Notes: generated by a model not told the origin, from the letters alone. Counted from the stretch's first letter, positions 54,114-62,730 are shown. The stretch is 64,000 bases of DNA from Amycolatopsis vancoresmycina (GCF_000716785.1 NZ_JNYY01000019.1:101630-165629); one strand, 5' to 3'. Numbers and translations: made by a program.

Positions 54114-55127
54114 ATGTCTTCGACGATGCGGGCCTTCGTGCTCACCGGCCCGCGGGAGTGCTCGGTGCAGGAGGTGCCCGTCCCGCGGCCCGCCGCGGGC
54201 GAGGTCGTCGTCGACGTCGAGCGGGCCGGGGTGTGCGGCACCGACGTCGAGTTCTTCACCGGCGAAATGGCCTACCTGCACCAGGGGCACGCCGCGTACC
54301 CGATGCGGCTGGGCCACGAGTGGGCGGGCACGGTCTCGGCCGTCGGCGACGGCGTCGACCCCGCCTGGCTCGGGCGGCGGGTCATGGGCGACACCATGCT
54401 CGGCGACCGGACGTGCCGCCGCTGCCGCCGGGGGCACCAGCACACCTGCGAGAACCGGCAGGAGGTCGGGATCCGCGGCGGCCGGGCCGGCGCGCTGGCG
54501 GAGCGGCTCGCCGTGCCCGCGTGGTCGCTGCACGCGCTGCCCGGCGGGGTCGACGCCGTGCTCGGCGCCCTGGTCGAACCGGGCGGCAACGCCCTGCGCG
54601 CGGCCCGCGCGACCGGCACCGGCGGCGGCGACCGGGCGCTGGTCCTCGGGCCGGGCACGATCGGGCTGCTCACGGCGCTGTTCCTGCGGGCGGCGGGCAC
54701 CGAGGTGCACGTCATGGGCGTCGACGACGGCGCGTTCGCCCGCAGCCTCGGGTTCGCGCACGTGTGGACCCGCGAGACCCTGCCGGACCTGCCGTTCGAC
54801 GCGGTCGTCGACGCGACCGGCGCCCCCGGCTCGCCCGCGCTCGCGGTGGACCTGGTGGAACCCGCGGGCCGCGTCGTCTACATCGGACTGTCCGGCCGGC
54901 CCAGCGAGCTCGACACCCGCGCCCTGGTGCTGAAGGACGTCACGGCGGTCGGCGTGCTGTCCGCGTCGCCCGGGCTGGCCGACACGATCGCCGCGTACGC
55001 GAGCGGAGCCGTCGATCCGCGGCCATTGGTGGCGGCGACCGTCGGCCTCGAGCAGGCCGGCGCAGTGCTCGCCGGGGAGCGGACCGGCGGCGCGGGCCCG
55101 AAGGTCCACGTCGACCCGCGGCGCTGA
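54114..55127 (+). CDS. Zinc-type medium-chain alcohol dehydrogenase family protein
   Basis: A 337-residue MDR protein. The catalytic zinc site is suggested by GVCGTDVEFF and GHEWAGTVSAVGDGVD. The structural-zinc loop reads DRTCRRCRRGHQHTC and seems to keep three of the usual four cysteines, the first being replaced. The nucleotide-binding part is weaker (LVLGPGTIGLLTALFLRAAG, a GxGxxG-type loop). It oxidises an alcohol or polyol; the substrate is unknown. ATG at 54114 has GAGG 8 nt upstream. It is divergent from the TetR gene and ends 4 bp before the convergent epoxide hydrolase. Confidence 0.83.
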   Translation: MSSTMRAFVLTGPRECSVQEVPVPRPAAGEVVVDVERAGVCGTDVEFFTGEMAYLHQGHAAYPMRLGHEWAGTVSAVGDGVDPAWLGRRVMGDTMLGDRTCRRCRRGHQHTCENRQEVGIRGGRAGALAERLAVPAWSLHALPGGVDAVLGALVEPGGNALRAARATGTGGGDRALVLGPGTIGLLTALFLRAAGTEVHVMGVDDGAFARSLGFAHVWTRETLPDLPFDAVVDATGAPGSPALAVDLVEPAGRVVYIGLSGRPSELDTRALVLKDVTAVGVLSASPGLADTIAAYASGAVDPRPLVAATVGLEQAGAVLAGERTGGAGPKVHVDPRR

Positions 55128-55131
55128 CCCT

Positions 55132-56052
55132 TCAGAGCGTCCCGAAGAACTCCAGCAGCGCCGAGTTCACCTCGTGCGGACGTTCCATCTGGACCCAGTG
55201 CCCGGCGCCCGGGACGTCGATGACGCCCCGCAGGCCGGGTGCGGCTTCGGCGATCCGGGTGCGGTCGGTGAACGCGTTGGTGAGGTCGCCGTCGCCGCAG
55301 AGGAACAACGACGGCGGCGTGATCCGCCTGCCCTGCCAGGGCGCCAGGAGTTCCCAGTTGCGGTCGATGTTGCGGTACCAGTTGAGCCCGCCGGTGAACC
55401 CGGAGCGGCCGAACGACGCCACGGCGGTGTCGACGTCCTCGTCGCTCAGCCAGGCCGGCAGCGGGTCCGGCGCGGTGAACCGGTCGAGGAAGCCTTCGCC
55501 GTCCCGGACGACGGGGTCCGCCGCGGCCCCGCCGAGCAGTTTGCGGAACGTCGTGCGCAGGTCCGCGCCGAACTCCGCTTCGGCGACGCCGGGCCGCTGG
55601 AAGTAGAGCTGGTAGAAGCCGTCGCCGAACCGCTGGCGCAGCAGGCCCAGCGGGGGTGCGGGGGCCCGGACCGCCGGCGGCACGCTGAGGCCGGCCACCC
55701 CGCGGACCAGGTCCGGGCGCAGCAGCGCGGTGTGCCACGCGACGGGGGCGCCCCAGTCGTGGCCGACCACGATCGCCTCCCGCTCGCCGAGCGCGCCGAT
55801 CAGCCCGACGACGTCGCCGACGAGGTGCAGGATCGTGTACTGCCCCGGATCGGCGGGCCCGCCGGTGCCGCCGTAGCCGCGCTGGTCCGGCGCCACGACG
55901 TGGTAGCCGGCCTCGGCCAGCGGTCCGAGCTGGTGCCGCCACGAGTGCGCGGTCTCCGGCCAGCCGTGCAGCAGCAGCACGAGCGGGCCGGTGCCCTGCT
56001 CGGCCACGTGCACGCCGAGGCCGCCGACCTCGACGGTCCGGTGCGTGAGCAT
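55132..56052 (-). CDS. Epoxide hydrolase-type alpha/beta hydrolase
   Basis: A 306-residue soluble hydrolase that opens epoxides to diols. It has the oxyanion motif LLLHGWPETAHSWRHQ (HGxP), the nucleophile Asp99 in VVGHDWGAPVAW, a cap domain with candidate tyrosines (FYQLYFQRPG, GGLNWYRNIDRNW), and the catalytic His in VPGAGHWVQMERPHEVN. ATG at 56052 is preceded by GAGGGG. The Asp in place of Ser distinguishes it from esterases. It lies downstream of the cyclase gene on the same strand. Confidence 0.88.
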   Translation of the reverse strand: MLTHRTVEVGGLGVHVAEQGTGPLVLLLHGWPETAHSWRHQLGPLAEAGYHVVAPDQRGYGGTGGPADPGQYTILHLVGDVVGLIGALGEREAIVVGHDWGAPVAWHTALLRPDLVRGVAGLSVPPAVRAPAPPLGLLRQRFGDGFYQLYFQRPGVAEAEFGADLRTTFRKLLGGAAADPVVRDGEGFLDRFTAPDPLPAWLSDEDVDTAVASFGRSGFTGGLNWYRNIDRNWELLAPWQGRRITPPSLFLCGDGDLTNAFTDRTRIAEAAPGLRGVIDVPGAGHWVQMERPHEVNSALLEFFGTL

Positions 56053-56101
56053 GCGTTTCCCCTCTTCGCCGGGCGCAGTGTCCACACCGGACCGTACGGC
56101 A

Positions 56102-57658
56102 TCAGCCGGCGTCGGCCGGACGCGGTGAGGCGAGCGTCGTGGGGCGGTTGCGGCCGCGCAGGGTGACGTCCCCGGTCGCCGTCCAGCGGGCCGCTTCCTC
56201 CGCGGCGGCGGCTTCGACGGCCGTCCACGAGGCGAGGAGGCGGCCCGGCGCGTTCTTCGCCAGCTCGGTGAGCCGGGCGGCTTCGTTGACCGGGTCGCCG
56301 ATGACCGTGTACTCGAAGCGGCGGGGGTCGCCGACGTTGCCCGCGACGGCGTCCCCGGTGGCCACGCCGATGCCGGCCGGGCCGTCCGGCACCTCGGCGG
56401 CCAGCCGCGCCGCGATCGCGCGGCCCGCGGCCAGCGCGCAGGTGGCGTGGTCTTCCAGGGGCGTGGGCGCGCCGAAGACGGCCAGCGCGGCGTCGCCGAC
56501 GAACTTGTTGACCAGCCCGTGGTGCCGGTCGACCTCGTCGACCACCACCGCGAAGAACCGGTTGAGCAGGCCGACGACCTCCTCCGGCGGCCGGCTCGCG
56601 GCCAGCGCGGTCGACCCGACGAGGTCGACGAACAGGACCGACACCGTGCGGACCGTGCCGCCCAGCTCGGTGGCCGTGCGCATGGCCTCGACCGCGACGT
56701 CGTGCCCGACGTGCCTGCCGAAGAGGTCGCGCAGCCGCTCGCGTTCGGCCAGCCCGGCCGCCATCCCGTTGAACCCGGCCTGCAGGAGGCCGAGTTCGGT
56801 CCCGTCGTAGACCGGGATCCGGGCGGCGAAGTCACCGGCGCGGACGCGGTCGAGCGCGTCCCGCACCGACGAGATCGGGTTGACCACCGAGCGGGCGGTG
56901 AACACGGTGACCAGCAGCCCGAAGCACAGCACGACCAGCCCGAGCGCGATGACCGACACCGCGAGCCTCGTCGGGGAGACGTCGCCGCGGACCCAGGCCA
57001 GCACCGCGGTGACCACCAGCCCGGCCACCGGCACCCCGGTGCCCAGGCACCAGAACAGCAGCATCCGCACGTTGACGCCGCCGGTGGCCGGGCGCGGCGG
57101 GGTGGTGCCCGCCAGCGCCAGCGCCGCGTACGGCCGCAGGGCGAATTCGCCGAAGAGGTAGGCGATCGCGCAGACGACGACGGCGGCGAAGGCGACGACG
57201 AGGAACTCGGTGAGCACCACCTTCGGCTGCACGAGCGCCGCGAGCCCGCCGAAGAGCAGCGTCGCGATCCCCCAGAGCACGGCCTGGACGTAGGTCAGGC
57301 GCAGCGGGACGCGCAGGCTCGCGGCGCGCTCGGCGTCGGTCGGGCGGCGCCCTTCGGCGGCCCAGCGCAGCGTGCGGAGGGCGCCGCGGGTGCCCCACAG
57401 CGTCCCGGCGATGACCGCCGAAACGACGTACACGGGTACTGCGACCGCGGTGACGCGGACGAGGTCGCCGGACATCCCGGGGGTCGGCATGAGCAGTGCC
57501 GCGAGGCCGGCGACGACCAGCGCGCCGATCACGTTGGTGGCGATCAGAGCGGCGGTGAGCAGGCGCTGGACGCGCCGGCGCAGCACCGCGGCGTCCTGGT
57601 CCAGCGGGCCGAGCAGGCCGGAACCGAACGGTACCGCTGAGGAGTCACCGGAGGTCAC
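56102..57658 (-). CDS. Membrane-bound class III adenylate cyclase with HAMP domain
   Basis: A 518-residue protein resembling the Mtb Rv1318c-Rv1320c/Rv3645 family. The N-terminal half has about six transmembrane helices, followed by a HAMP linker (TARSVVNPISSVRDALDRVRAGDFAARIPVYDGTELGLLQAGFN) and a cyclase domain: SVLFVDLVGSTALAASRPPEE (metal-binding Asp), HGLVNKFVGDAALAVFG (Lys and second Asp) and FEYTVIGDPVNEAARLTELA (adenine-specifying Asp, transition-state Asn/Arg). It makes cAMP on the inner face of the membrane. GTG at 57658 lacks a ribosome-binding site and lies 6 nt after TACACT, so the mRNA may be leaderless. Confidence 0.9.
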   Translation of the reverse strand: MTSGDSSAVPFGSGLLGPLDQDAAVLRRRVQRLLTAALIATNVIGALVVAGLAALLMPTPGMSGDLVRVTAVAVPVYVVSAVIAGTLWGTRGALRTLRWAAEGRRPTDAERAASLRVPLRLTYVQAVLWGIATLLFGGLAALVQPKVVLTEFLVVAFAAVVVCAIAYLFGEFALRPYAALALAGTTPPRPATGGVNVRMLLFWCLGTGVPVAGLVVTAVLAWVRGDVSPTRLAVSVIALGLVVLCFGLLVTVFTARSVVNPISSVRDALDRVRAGDFAARIPVYDGTELGLLQAGFNGMAAGLAERERLRDLFGRHVGHDVAVEAMRTATELGGTVRTVSVLFVDLVGSTALAASRPPEEVVGLLNRFFAVVVDEVDRHHGLVNKFVGDAALAVFGAPTPLEDHATCALAAGRAIAARLAAEVPDGPAGIGVATGDAVAGNVGDPRRFEYTVIGDPVNEAARLTELAKNAPGRLLASWTAVEAAAAEEAARWTATGDVTLRGRNRPTTLASPRPADAG

Positions 57659-57712
57659 GGATTGAGTGTACAGTTGTTCACCGAACTCCCCGCAGACGGC
57701 CGCCGAAGTATG

Positions 57713-57729
57713 TGTTACGGTTGGTAACA
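57713..57729. promoter_or_regulatory. Inverted repeats upstream of the AurF-type oxygenase
   Basis: TGTTAC-N5-GTAACA forms a perfect inverted repeat, and a third GTAACAC arm follows at 57740-57746 that can pair with GTGTTAC at 57712-57718. These lie 35-50 bp before the oxygenase start and look like a regulator binding region; the regulator is not identifiable. Confidence 0.55.
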
Positions 57730-57764
57730 GTGAACTTCGGTAACACCTGACGAGGAGGTCGGTC

Positions 57765-58667
57765 ATGACGAGCACCAGCGAACCCGGCGTGTCGGACCGG
57801 GAGACCGTGGCGCGGCGGCTGCTCGACTCGTCGGAGCAGCTGTCCTACGACCCGGTCACGGAGGTCGACTGGGAAACGCCGCTGGACACGGACTACCACG
57901 GCGCCAGCCCGGAGTGGAGCACGCTCTACGGCACCTCCTACTGGGCGGACATGACGCCCGGGCAGCAGCGCGAGCTGACCCGCCAGGAGGCGGCGTCGGT
58001 CGCGAGCACCGGGATCTGGTTCGAAATGATCCTGCAGCAGATGGTGCTGCGCGACTTCTACGCCAAGGACCCGACCGACCCGGCGTTCCAGTGGGCGCTG
58101 ACCGAGATCGCCGACGAGTGCCGCCACTCGATCATGTTCGCCCGCGGCGCGGCGAAGCTGCGCGCGCCCGCGTACCGGCCGCGCCGGTTCGTCGTCGAGC
58201 TGGGCCGGGTCTTCAAGGCCACCGCGACCGGCGAAGCGGCGTACGCGGCGATCCTCGTCGCCGAAGAGGTCCTCGACGTCATGCAGCGCGACTGGATGCG
58301 CGACGAGCGGGTGGTCCCGTTCGTGCGCACCATCAACAACATCCACGTCGTGGAGGAGTCGCGGCACATGAAGTTCGCCCGCGAGGAGACCCGCGAGCGG
58401 CTGCGCGGCGCCGGGTGGCTGCGGCGGCAGATCAACGCCTTCGTCGTCGCGGTCGCGTCGTACTTCATCGTCACGAGCATGGTGAACGCCAAGGTGTACG
58501 AGAACGCGGGCCTGGACGGCAAGCGGGCGCGGCGCGAGGCGGCGGCGAACGAGCACCACAAGTCGATGCTGCGGTCGAGCTGTTCCGGGCTGATGGAGTT
58601 CCTGCACTCGGCCGGCCTGCTCACCAAGCCGTCCCTGTGGTTCTACAAGCGCGCGAACCTGATCTGA
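57765..58667 (+). CDS. AurF-family diiron oxygenase
   Basis: A ferritin-like diiron protein of 300 residues related to p-aminobenzoate N-oxygenase. Iron ligands are visible as QEAASVASTGIWFEMILQQ, LTEIADECRHSIMFARG (ExxRH), ILVAEEVLDVMQRD and HVVEESRHMKFAREE. ATG at 57765 is preceded by GAGGAGG. It uses O2 and electrons to oxidise an amine or C-H bond; the substrate is unknown. The next gene, 1 bp downstream, encodes a ferredoxin-ferredoxin reductase fusion, evidently its electron supply. Confidence 0.87.
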   Translation: MTSTSEPGVSDRETVARRLLDSSEQLSYDPVTEVDWETPLDTDYHGASPEWSTLYGTSYWADMTPGQQRELTRQEAASVASTGIWFEMILQQMVLRDFYAKDPTDPAFQWALTEIADECRHSIMFARGAAKLRAPAYRPRRFVVELGRVFKATATGEAAYAAILVAEEVLDVMQRDWMRDERVVPFVRTINNIHVVEESRHMKFAREETRERLRGAGWLRRQINAFVVAVASYFIVTSMVNAKVYENAGLDGKRARREAAANEHHKSMLRSSCSGLMEFLHSAGLLTKPSLWFYKRANLI

Positions 58668-58668
58668 C

Positions 58669-60129
58669 ATGGCGTTCGCGATCACCCAGACCTGCTGCGC
58701 CGACGCGACCTGCGTGTCGGTCTGCCCGGTCAACTGCATCCACCCGACACCGGACGAGCCGGACTTCGGGCGCACGGACATGCTCTACATCGACCCGGCC
58801 ACCTGCATCGACTGCGGCGCGTGCGCCGACGCCTGCCCGGTCGACGCGATCTTCCCGGCGGGCGACCTGACCGGGCCGCTGCGGGTGTACGAGGAGCTCA
58901 ACGCGGAGTACTACGCGGGCCGGGACGTGCTGGCGGAGGTGTCGGCCGCGCCGAACTTCCACCGCTGGGCCCCGCCGGCGTTCGAGCGGGTGCTGCCGAG
59001 CGACTTCGCGCCGCTGGACGTCGCCGTCGTCGGCACCGGACCGGCGGGGATGTACGCGGTGGAGGACCTGCTGCTGCACACGAACGCCCGGGTGACGCTG
59101 GTCGATCGCCTGCCGGTGGCCGGCGGCCTGATCCGCTACGGCGTCGCGCCGGACCACCCGTCGACGAAGAAGATCGGCGAGACGTTCGCCCGGTTCCACG
59201 ACCACCCGCGGCTGCGCCTGCGCCTCGGCGTGACGGCGGGCGCGGAGCTGGCCGGCCGGCACGACGCGGTGATCTTCGCGGTCGGGGCCACCGAGGCCCG
59301 GCCCCTGGGCGTCCCGGGCGAGGACCTGCCCGGCAGCGTCCCGGCCGCGACGGTCGTCGGCTGGTACAACGGCCACCCGGACGTCGAGCCGGACGCGGTG
59401 GACCTGTCGGCCGAGCGGGTGGTCGTGGTCGGCACCGGCAACGTGGCCCTCGACATCGCCCGCATCCTGACGGCGGACCCGGAACAGCTGGCGGGCACGT
59501 CGATCGCACCGGAAGCGCTGGCCCGCCTGCGGTCGTCGAAGGTGCGCGAGGTGGTGGTGCTGGCCCGCCGCGGCCCGGAGACGGCGGCGTACACGCGCTC
59601 GGAGCTGCTGGCGTTGGCGGCCCGCGGCGACCTGGTAGTGGACACACACGACCCGCGCATCGCCGCGGCGATCGACACCGCGGAAGGCAAGGCGGCGTGG
59701 CTGCGGGGCGTGCGGCGCGAGCAGGTGGACTGGTCGGTCCCCCCGCCGGACGGCCGCCGGATCGTGCTCCGGTTCCATTCGGCGCCGGTGGCGTTCCGCG
59801 GAGACACGGAGGTCCGCGCGGTGCTCACTTCGGGTGAGGTGGAGATCCCGGCGGGCCGGGTGATCCGGGCGGCGGGCTTCCGCGGGACGGCGGTACCGGG
59901 GTTGCCGTTCGACGAGGAGTCGGGCACGGTGCCGAACACGGCGGGGCGGGTCGCGGGGCTGCCGGGGGTGTACGTGGCGGGCTGGATCAAGCGCGGGCCG
60001 TCGGGCGGCATCGGGGCGAACAAGGCGTGCGCACGGGAGACGATAGGGGCGCTGCTGGAGGACGCGGTGGCCGGGCGGCTCCCGGTGCGGCGCCGGGGAG
60101 TGGGGGCGAGGCTGCGCGGCCGCGCTTGA
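58669..60129 (+). CDS. Ferredoxin-NADP reductase fused to an N-terminal ferredoxin (FprB-like)
   Basis: This 486-residue protein begins with a bacterial 3Fe-4S/4Fe-4S ferredoxin domain (CCADATCVSVCPVNCIHP and CIDCGACADACPVDAI). It continues with a two-dinucleotide-binding reductase: FAD loop VAVVGTGPAGMYAVEDLLL, NADP loop VVVVGTGNVALDIARIL, and the C-terminal YVAGWIKRGPSGGIGANKACARETI. It passes electrons from NADPH to the diiron oxygenase upstream. The last seven codons (ARLRGRA) lie within the first unit of the 60.1-kb tandem repeat, so the repeat supplies the C-terminus and stop codon. Confidence 0.92.
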   Translation: MAFAITQTCCADATCVSVCPVNCIHPTPDEPDFGRTDMLYIDPATCIDCGACADACPVDAIFPAGDLTGPLRVYEELNAEYYAGRDVLAEVSAAPNFHRWAPPAFERVLPSDFAPLDVAVVGTGPAGMYAVEDLLLHTNARVTLVDRLPVAGGLIRYGVAPDHPSTKKIGETFARFHDHPRLRLRLGVTAGAELAGRHDAVIFAVGATEARPLGVPGEDLPGSVPAATVVGWYNGHPDVEPDAVDLSAERVVVVGTGNVALDIARILTADPEQLAGTSIAPEALARLRSSKVREVVVLARRGPETAAYTRSELLALAARGDLVVDTHDPRIAAAIDTAEGKAAWLRGVRREQVDWSVPPPDGRRIVLRFHSAPVAFRGDTEVRAVLTSGEVEIPAGRVIRAAGFRGTAVPGLPFDEESGTVPNTAGRVAGLPGVYVAGWIKRGPSGGIGANKACARETIGALLEDAVAGRLPVRRRGVGARLRGRA

Positions 60130-60378
60130 GCGGCAGAGGGTTTGCGGAATGTGGCGCGCGCTTCTCTGCGAGTGCGGCGCCGGGGGCGAGGTTGTGCGGC
60201 CGCGCTTGAGCCGCAGCGTTTTGGAACTCGGCGAGGTCCGGCATTCCCCGGCGAGTGCGGTGTCGAGGGGTCGAGGCTGCGCTTGAGCGGCAGGGGGTTT
60301 GTGCATCGCAGCGAGGCGCGGCCCTTCCTGGCGAAGCTGCGCGGTCGCGCCTGAGCCGCAGCGTTTCGCGGAACGCGG
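60102..60378. repeat. Degenerate alternating tandem repeat, four units of about 70-80 bp
   Basis: The anchor GCGCTTGAG (GCGCCTGAG in the last unit) recurs at 60122, 60202, 60279 and 60347, spacings of 80, 77 and 68 bp. Units 1 and 3 continue GCGGCAG-x-GGGTTTG, while units 2 and 4 continue CCGCAGCGTTT and carry GGCGAGG-CCGGCA. This gives an AB-AB pattern, as if a two-unit block had duplicated. No gene is apparent. The array begins inside the 3' end of the ferredoxin-reductase gene. Confidence 0.75.
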
Positions 60379-60380
60379 CG

Positions 60381-60479
60381 AGGCCCGGCACTTCCCTGCG
60401 AAGTGCCGGGCCTGCCGCCATCCCCGCGGGCAGCCATCGCCCGCGGGGACAACCGGCCGCGGGGGAAGGGCGCGGCCGG
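60381..60479. terminator. Three consecutive strong hairpins between convergent genes
   Basis: Perfect stems at 60381-60394/60400-60413 (14 bp, 5-nt loop), 60421-60431/60439-60449 (11 bp, 7-nt loop) and 60453-60461/60471-60479 (9 bp). They separate the plus-strand ferredoxin reductase from the minus-strand PfkB gene, whose stop codon is 6 bp away, and can stop transcription from both sides. Confidence 0.8.
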
Positions 60480-60484
60480 CTTTC

Positions 60485-61420
60485 TCAGGCGAGCACCGGT
60501 GTGGTGACGGCGAACGCGTCCGCGGCCGCCAGGTCGAACTCGCCGTGGTCGCTGCCCAGGCCCTGCGCCACCAGGCCCGCCGCCGCGCAGCCGAGCACCG
60601 CGGCGTTCCGCAGGGACCTTCCCAAGCCCACCCCGCGGAGGAATCCGGCGGAAAACGCGTCGCCGCAGCCGGTCGTGTCGATCACCGGGACCGCGAACGC
60701 CGGCACGGCGATCGTCTCCGCCGCCGTGACCACCAGGGCGCCGCGCGCCTCCCGCGTGACCGCGACGCAGCCGACTCCGCGGGCGAGCAGGGCCCGGGCG
60801 CCGTCCTCGAGGGTGGCCGCGCCGGTCAGGCCGAGCACCTGCTCCTCGTTGGGCAGCAGGTAGTCCACTGAGGACAGTGCCGGTGCCAGCCAGGCGAGCA
60901 CCCCGGGATCGCCGGGGGCGAGCAGGTCGGCGGAGGTGACCACGCCGGCCGCGCGGGCCGGCGCGAGGATCTCCGCCGCCTTCTCGCCGCCCATCAGCTC
61001 GGGGCCGCCCAGGTGCAGGTGGGTCGCGCGGGCGAGCTCCGCGTGCGGGGCGTCCGACGGCTCGTAGGTCAGGTTCGCCCCCGGCACGTGGAAGGCGGGC
61101 CGGCTGCCGTCGGAGCGGATCGGCAGCACCGACGCCGACGTCTGGACCCCCTCGCGGCGCAGCACCAGCGACGTGTCGACGCCGTGGCGGGCGAGCATCG
61201 CCAGCAGCAGGTCGCCGACCGGGTCGGTGCCGACGGCCCCCGCGGTGCGGACCGCCGCGCCCAGCTTGGCCAGCGTGACCGCGGTGCCGGCGGCCGTGCC
61301 CGCCGGCCCGAAGCGGATCTGCTCCACCAGCGCCGCGCCCTGGCCGTCCGGGATCGCGTCGACCGGCCGGACCTGCACGTCGAACACGTGCGCCCCCAGC
61401 GTGACCACCGTCTGCGTCAT
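60485..61420 (-). CDS. PfkB/ribokinase-family carbohydrate kinase
   Basis: It phosphorylates a sugar or sugar phosphate with ATP. The 311-residue protein has GPAGTAAGTAVTLAKLGA near the N-terminus (substrate lid), DYLLPNEEQVLGLTG, and the PfkB signature DTTGCGDAFSAGFLRG with the catalytic Asp. The start overlaps the upstream class II aldolase stop by 4 bp, so kinase and aldolase make a coupled pair for catabolism of one sugar. The substrate is not clear; the aldolase suggests a ketose 1-phosphate route. Confidence 0.88.
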   Translation of the reverse strand: MTQTVVTLGAHVFDVQVRPVDAIPDGQGAALVEQIRFGPAGTAAGTAVTLAKLGAAVRTAGAVGTDPVGDLLLAMLARHGVDTSLVLRREGVQTSASVLPIRSDGSRPAFHVPGANLTYEPSDAPHAELARATHLHLGGPELMGGEKAAEILAPARAAGVVTSADLLAPGDPGVLAWLAPALSSVDYLLPNEEQVLGLTGAATLEDGARALLARGVGCVAVTREARGALVVTAAETIAVPAFAVPVIDTTGCGDAFSAGFLRGVGLGRSLRNAAVLGCAAAGLVAQGLGSDHGEFDLAAADAFAVTTPVLA

Positions 61421-62067
61421 CGCCCGTACCCCCGGCGCACGGCCGCGGCGACGACGGCGTCCTGCTGCTCGGGATCCAAGCCCCGCGGTGCGCCGAGCGC
61501 CGCGGCCCGCACGTACAGCCCGCACGCCCACTCCAGCAGCAGCGCGTTGTCGACCGCGGCTTCGAGGGTCGGGCCGTGGGTGACCGCGCCGTGGTTGGCC
61601 AGCAGCGCGGCGGCCTTGCCGTCGAGCGCGGTGAGGGTTTCCGCGGCCAGTTCCGCGGACCCGAAGACGGCGAACGGCGCGACCCGGATCGCGCCGCCGA
61701 GCGCGAGCTGCTGGTAGTGCACGCACGGCAGCTCGTCGAGCACCAGCGACACCGCGGTCGCCTGCGGCGAGTGGGTGTGCACCACCGCGCCCGCGCCGTA
61801 GCGCCGGTAGACCCCCAGGTGCAGCTCCAGTTCCGAGGTCGGGCGCCGGTCGCCGGCGACGACCGTGCCGTCCGGGGCGACGACGACCACGTCGTCGGCC
61901 GTGGCCCGGCCCAGCACGACCCCGGTCGCGGTCACCGCCACGTGCTCGCCCACCCGGACGCTCACGTTCCCCGCGCTGCCGATGAGCAGGCCCTCGCCCG
62001 CGAGCCCGTGGCAGGCCCGCGCCACCGACCGCCGCGCCTCGTCGAGCGCCGAACTCGCCATTGCCAT
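61417..62067 (-). CDS. Class II aldolase/adducin-family protein (fuculose-phosphate aldolase-like)
   Basis: This 216-residue zinc aldolase has GSAGNVSVRVG, ATGVVLG, the catalytic Glu in TSELELHLGVYRRY, the zinc ligands VVHTHSPQATAVS and ANHGAVTHG. Related enzymes cleave fuculose or rhamnulose 1-phosphate or ribulose phosphates. It heads the operon with the PfkB kinase and is divergent from a TetR gene. The -10 box TATTCT lies only 12 bp before the ATG at 62067, so the leader is very short. Confidence 0.87.
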   Translation of the reverse strand: MAMASSALDEARRSVARACHGLAGEGLLIGSAGNVSVRVGEHVAVTATGVVLGRATADDVVVVAPDGTVVAGDRRPTSELELHLGVYRRYGAGAVVHTHSPQATAVSLVLDELPCVHYQQLALGGAIRVAPFAVFGSAELAAETLTALDGKAAALLANHGAVTHGPTLEAAVDNALLLEWACGLYVRAAALGAPRGLDPEQQDAVVAAAVRRGYGR

Positions 62068-62083
62068 GCGCCGAGGCTAGAAT

Positions 62084-62112
62084 AAACCCGAAACAAAGTC
62101 ACGTTCAGGTTT
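62084..62112. promoter_or_regulatory. Candidate TetR operator over the aldolase promoter
   Basis: AAACCCGAA and TTCAGGTTT form a 9-bp inverted repeat with one mismatch and an 11-bp spacer. On the minus strand the site covers a possible -35 (TGAACG, 62102-62107) and touches the -10 (TATTCT, 62079-62084) of the aldolase-kinase operon. The divergent TetR start is 10 bp away. Confidence 0.55.
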
Positions 62113-62121
62113 GGGGACCGG

Positions 62122-62730
62122 ATGACCGAGGGCCGGTTGCGCCGCGTGCCGCGCCAGGCGCGTTCGCGGGAGAAGCTGGCCAGGGTGCTCGCGGCCGCCG
62201 ACCGCGTACTCGCCGAAGCCGGCGTCGAAGCGCTGACGACGACCCGGGTCGCCGCCGAGGCCGGCGTCTCGGTCGGCGCCCTGTACCAGTACCTGCCGGA
62301 CCGCGACGCGATCACCGAAGCCCTCGCCGAGCTCTACCTCGGCCGCCTGGAAACCCTGATGGACTCGTTCGCCGAGCAGGCGGCGGGGGAGACCTGGGCC
62401 GATCCCGTCGGCCTGCTCGTCGACGCCTTCGCCGGGCTGTACCGCGCCGAACCCGGGTTCCGCGCGCTGTGGTTCGGCCGCGGCCTCACCGACGGCACCC
62501 GGGAAGCCGACCGCGCGCACAAGCGCGTGATGGCCGCCGGGGTGCACCGCGTGCTCGTCGCGCAGTACCTCCTGCGCGACGACTACGAGGCCGCGGTGGC
62601 CTGCCGGACGGCGTTCCTCGCCGCCGACGCGGTGATCCAGGAGGTGTTCCGCGGCGACGGCGCCCCCGAGCTCCTGGAACCGGTCAAGACGATGCTGCGG
62701 GCCTACCTCGGGCACCTGCCCCGGCCGTAG
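62122..62730 (+). CDS. TetR-family regulator
   Basis: A 202-residue protein with an HTH (ARSREKLARVLAAADRVLAEAGVEALTTTRVAAEAGVSVGALYQYLPDRDAITEALAELY) and a helical ligand-binding domain. It is divergent from the aldolase-kinase operon with a shared inverted repeat, so control of that sugar operon is likely, although TetR-type control of sugar genes is uncommon. Its 3' end overlaps the convergent methyltransferase gene by 47 bp. Confidence 0.86.
   Translation: MTEGRLRRVPRQARSREKLARVLAAADRVLAEAGVEALTTTRVAAEAGVSVGALYQYLPDRDAITEALAELYLGRLETLMDSFAEQAAGETWADPVGLLVDAFAGLYRAEPGFRALWFGRGLTDGTREADRAHKRVMAAGVHRVLVAQYLLRDDYEAAVACRTAFLAADAVIQEVFRGDGAPELLEPVKTMLRAYLGHLPRP

Noticed and set aside
57659..57670. 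Firm leaderless promoter for the adenylate cyclase
   Set aside because: TACACT is well placed 6 nt before GTG but no convincing -35 is found 16-18 bp upstream, so it is only mentioned in the gene entry.
60102..60378. CRISPR array
   Set aside because: The units are long, diverged and contiguous without unique spacers of even size, and there are no cas genes.
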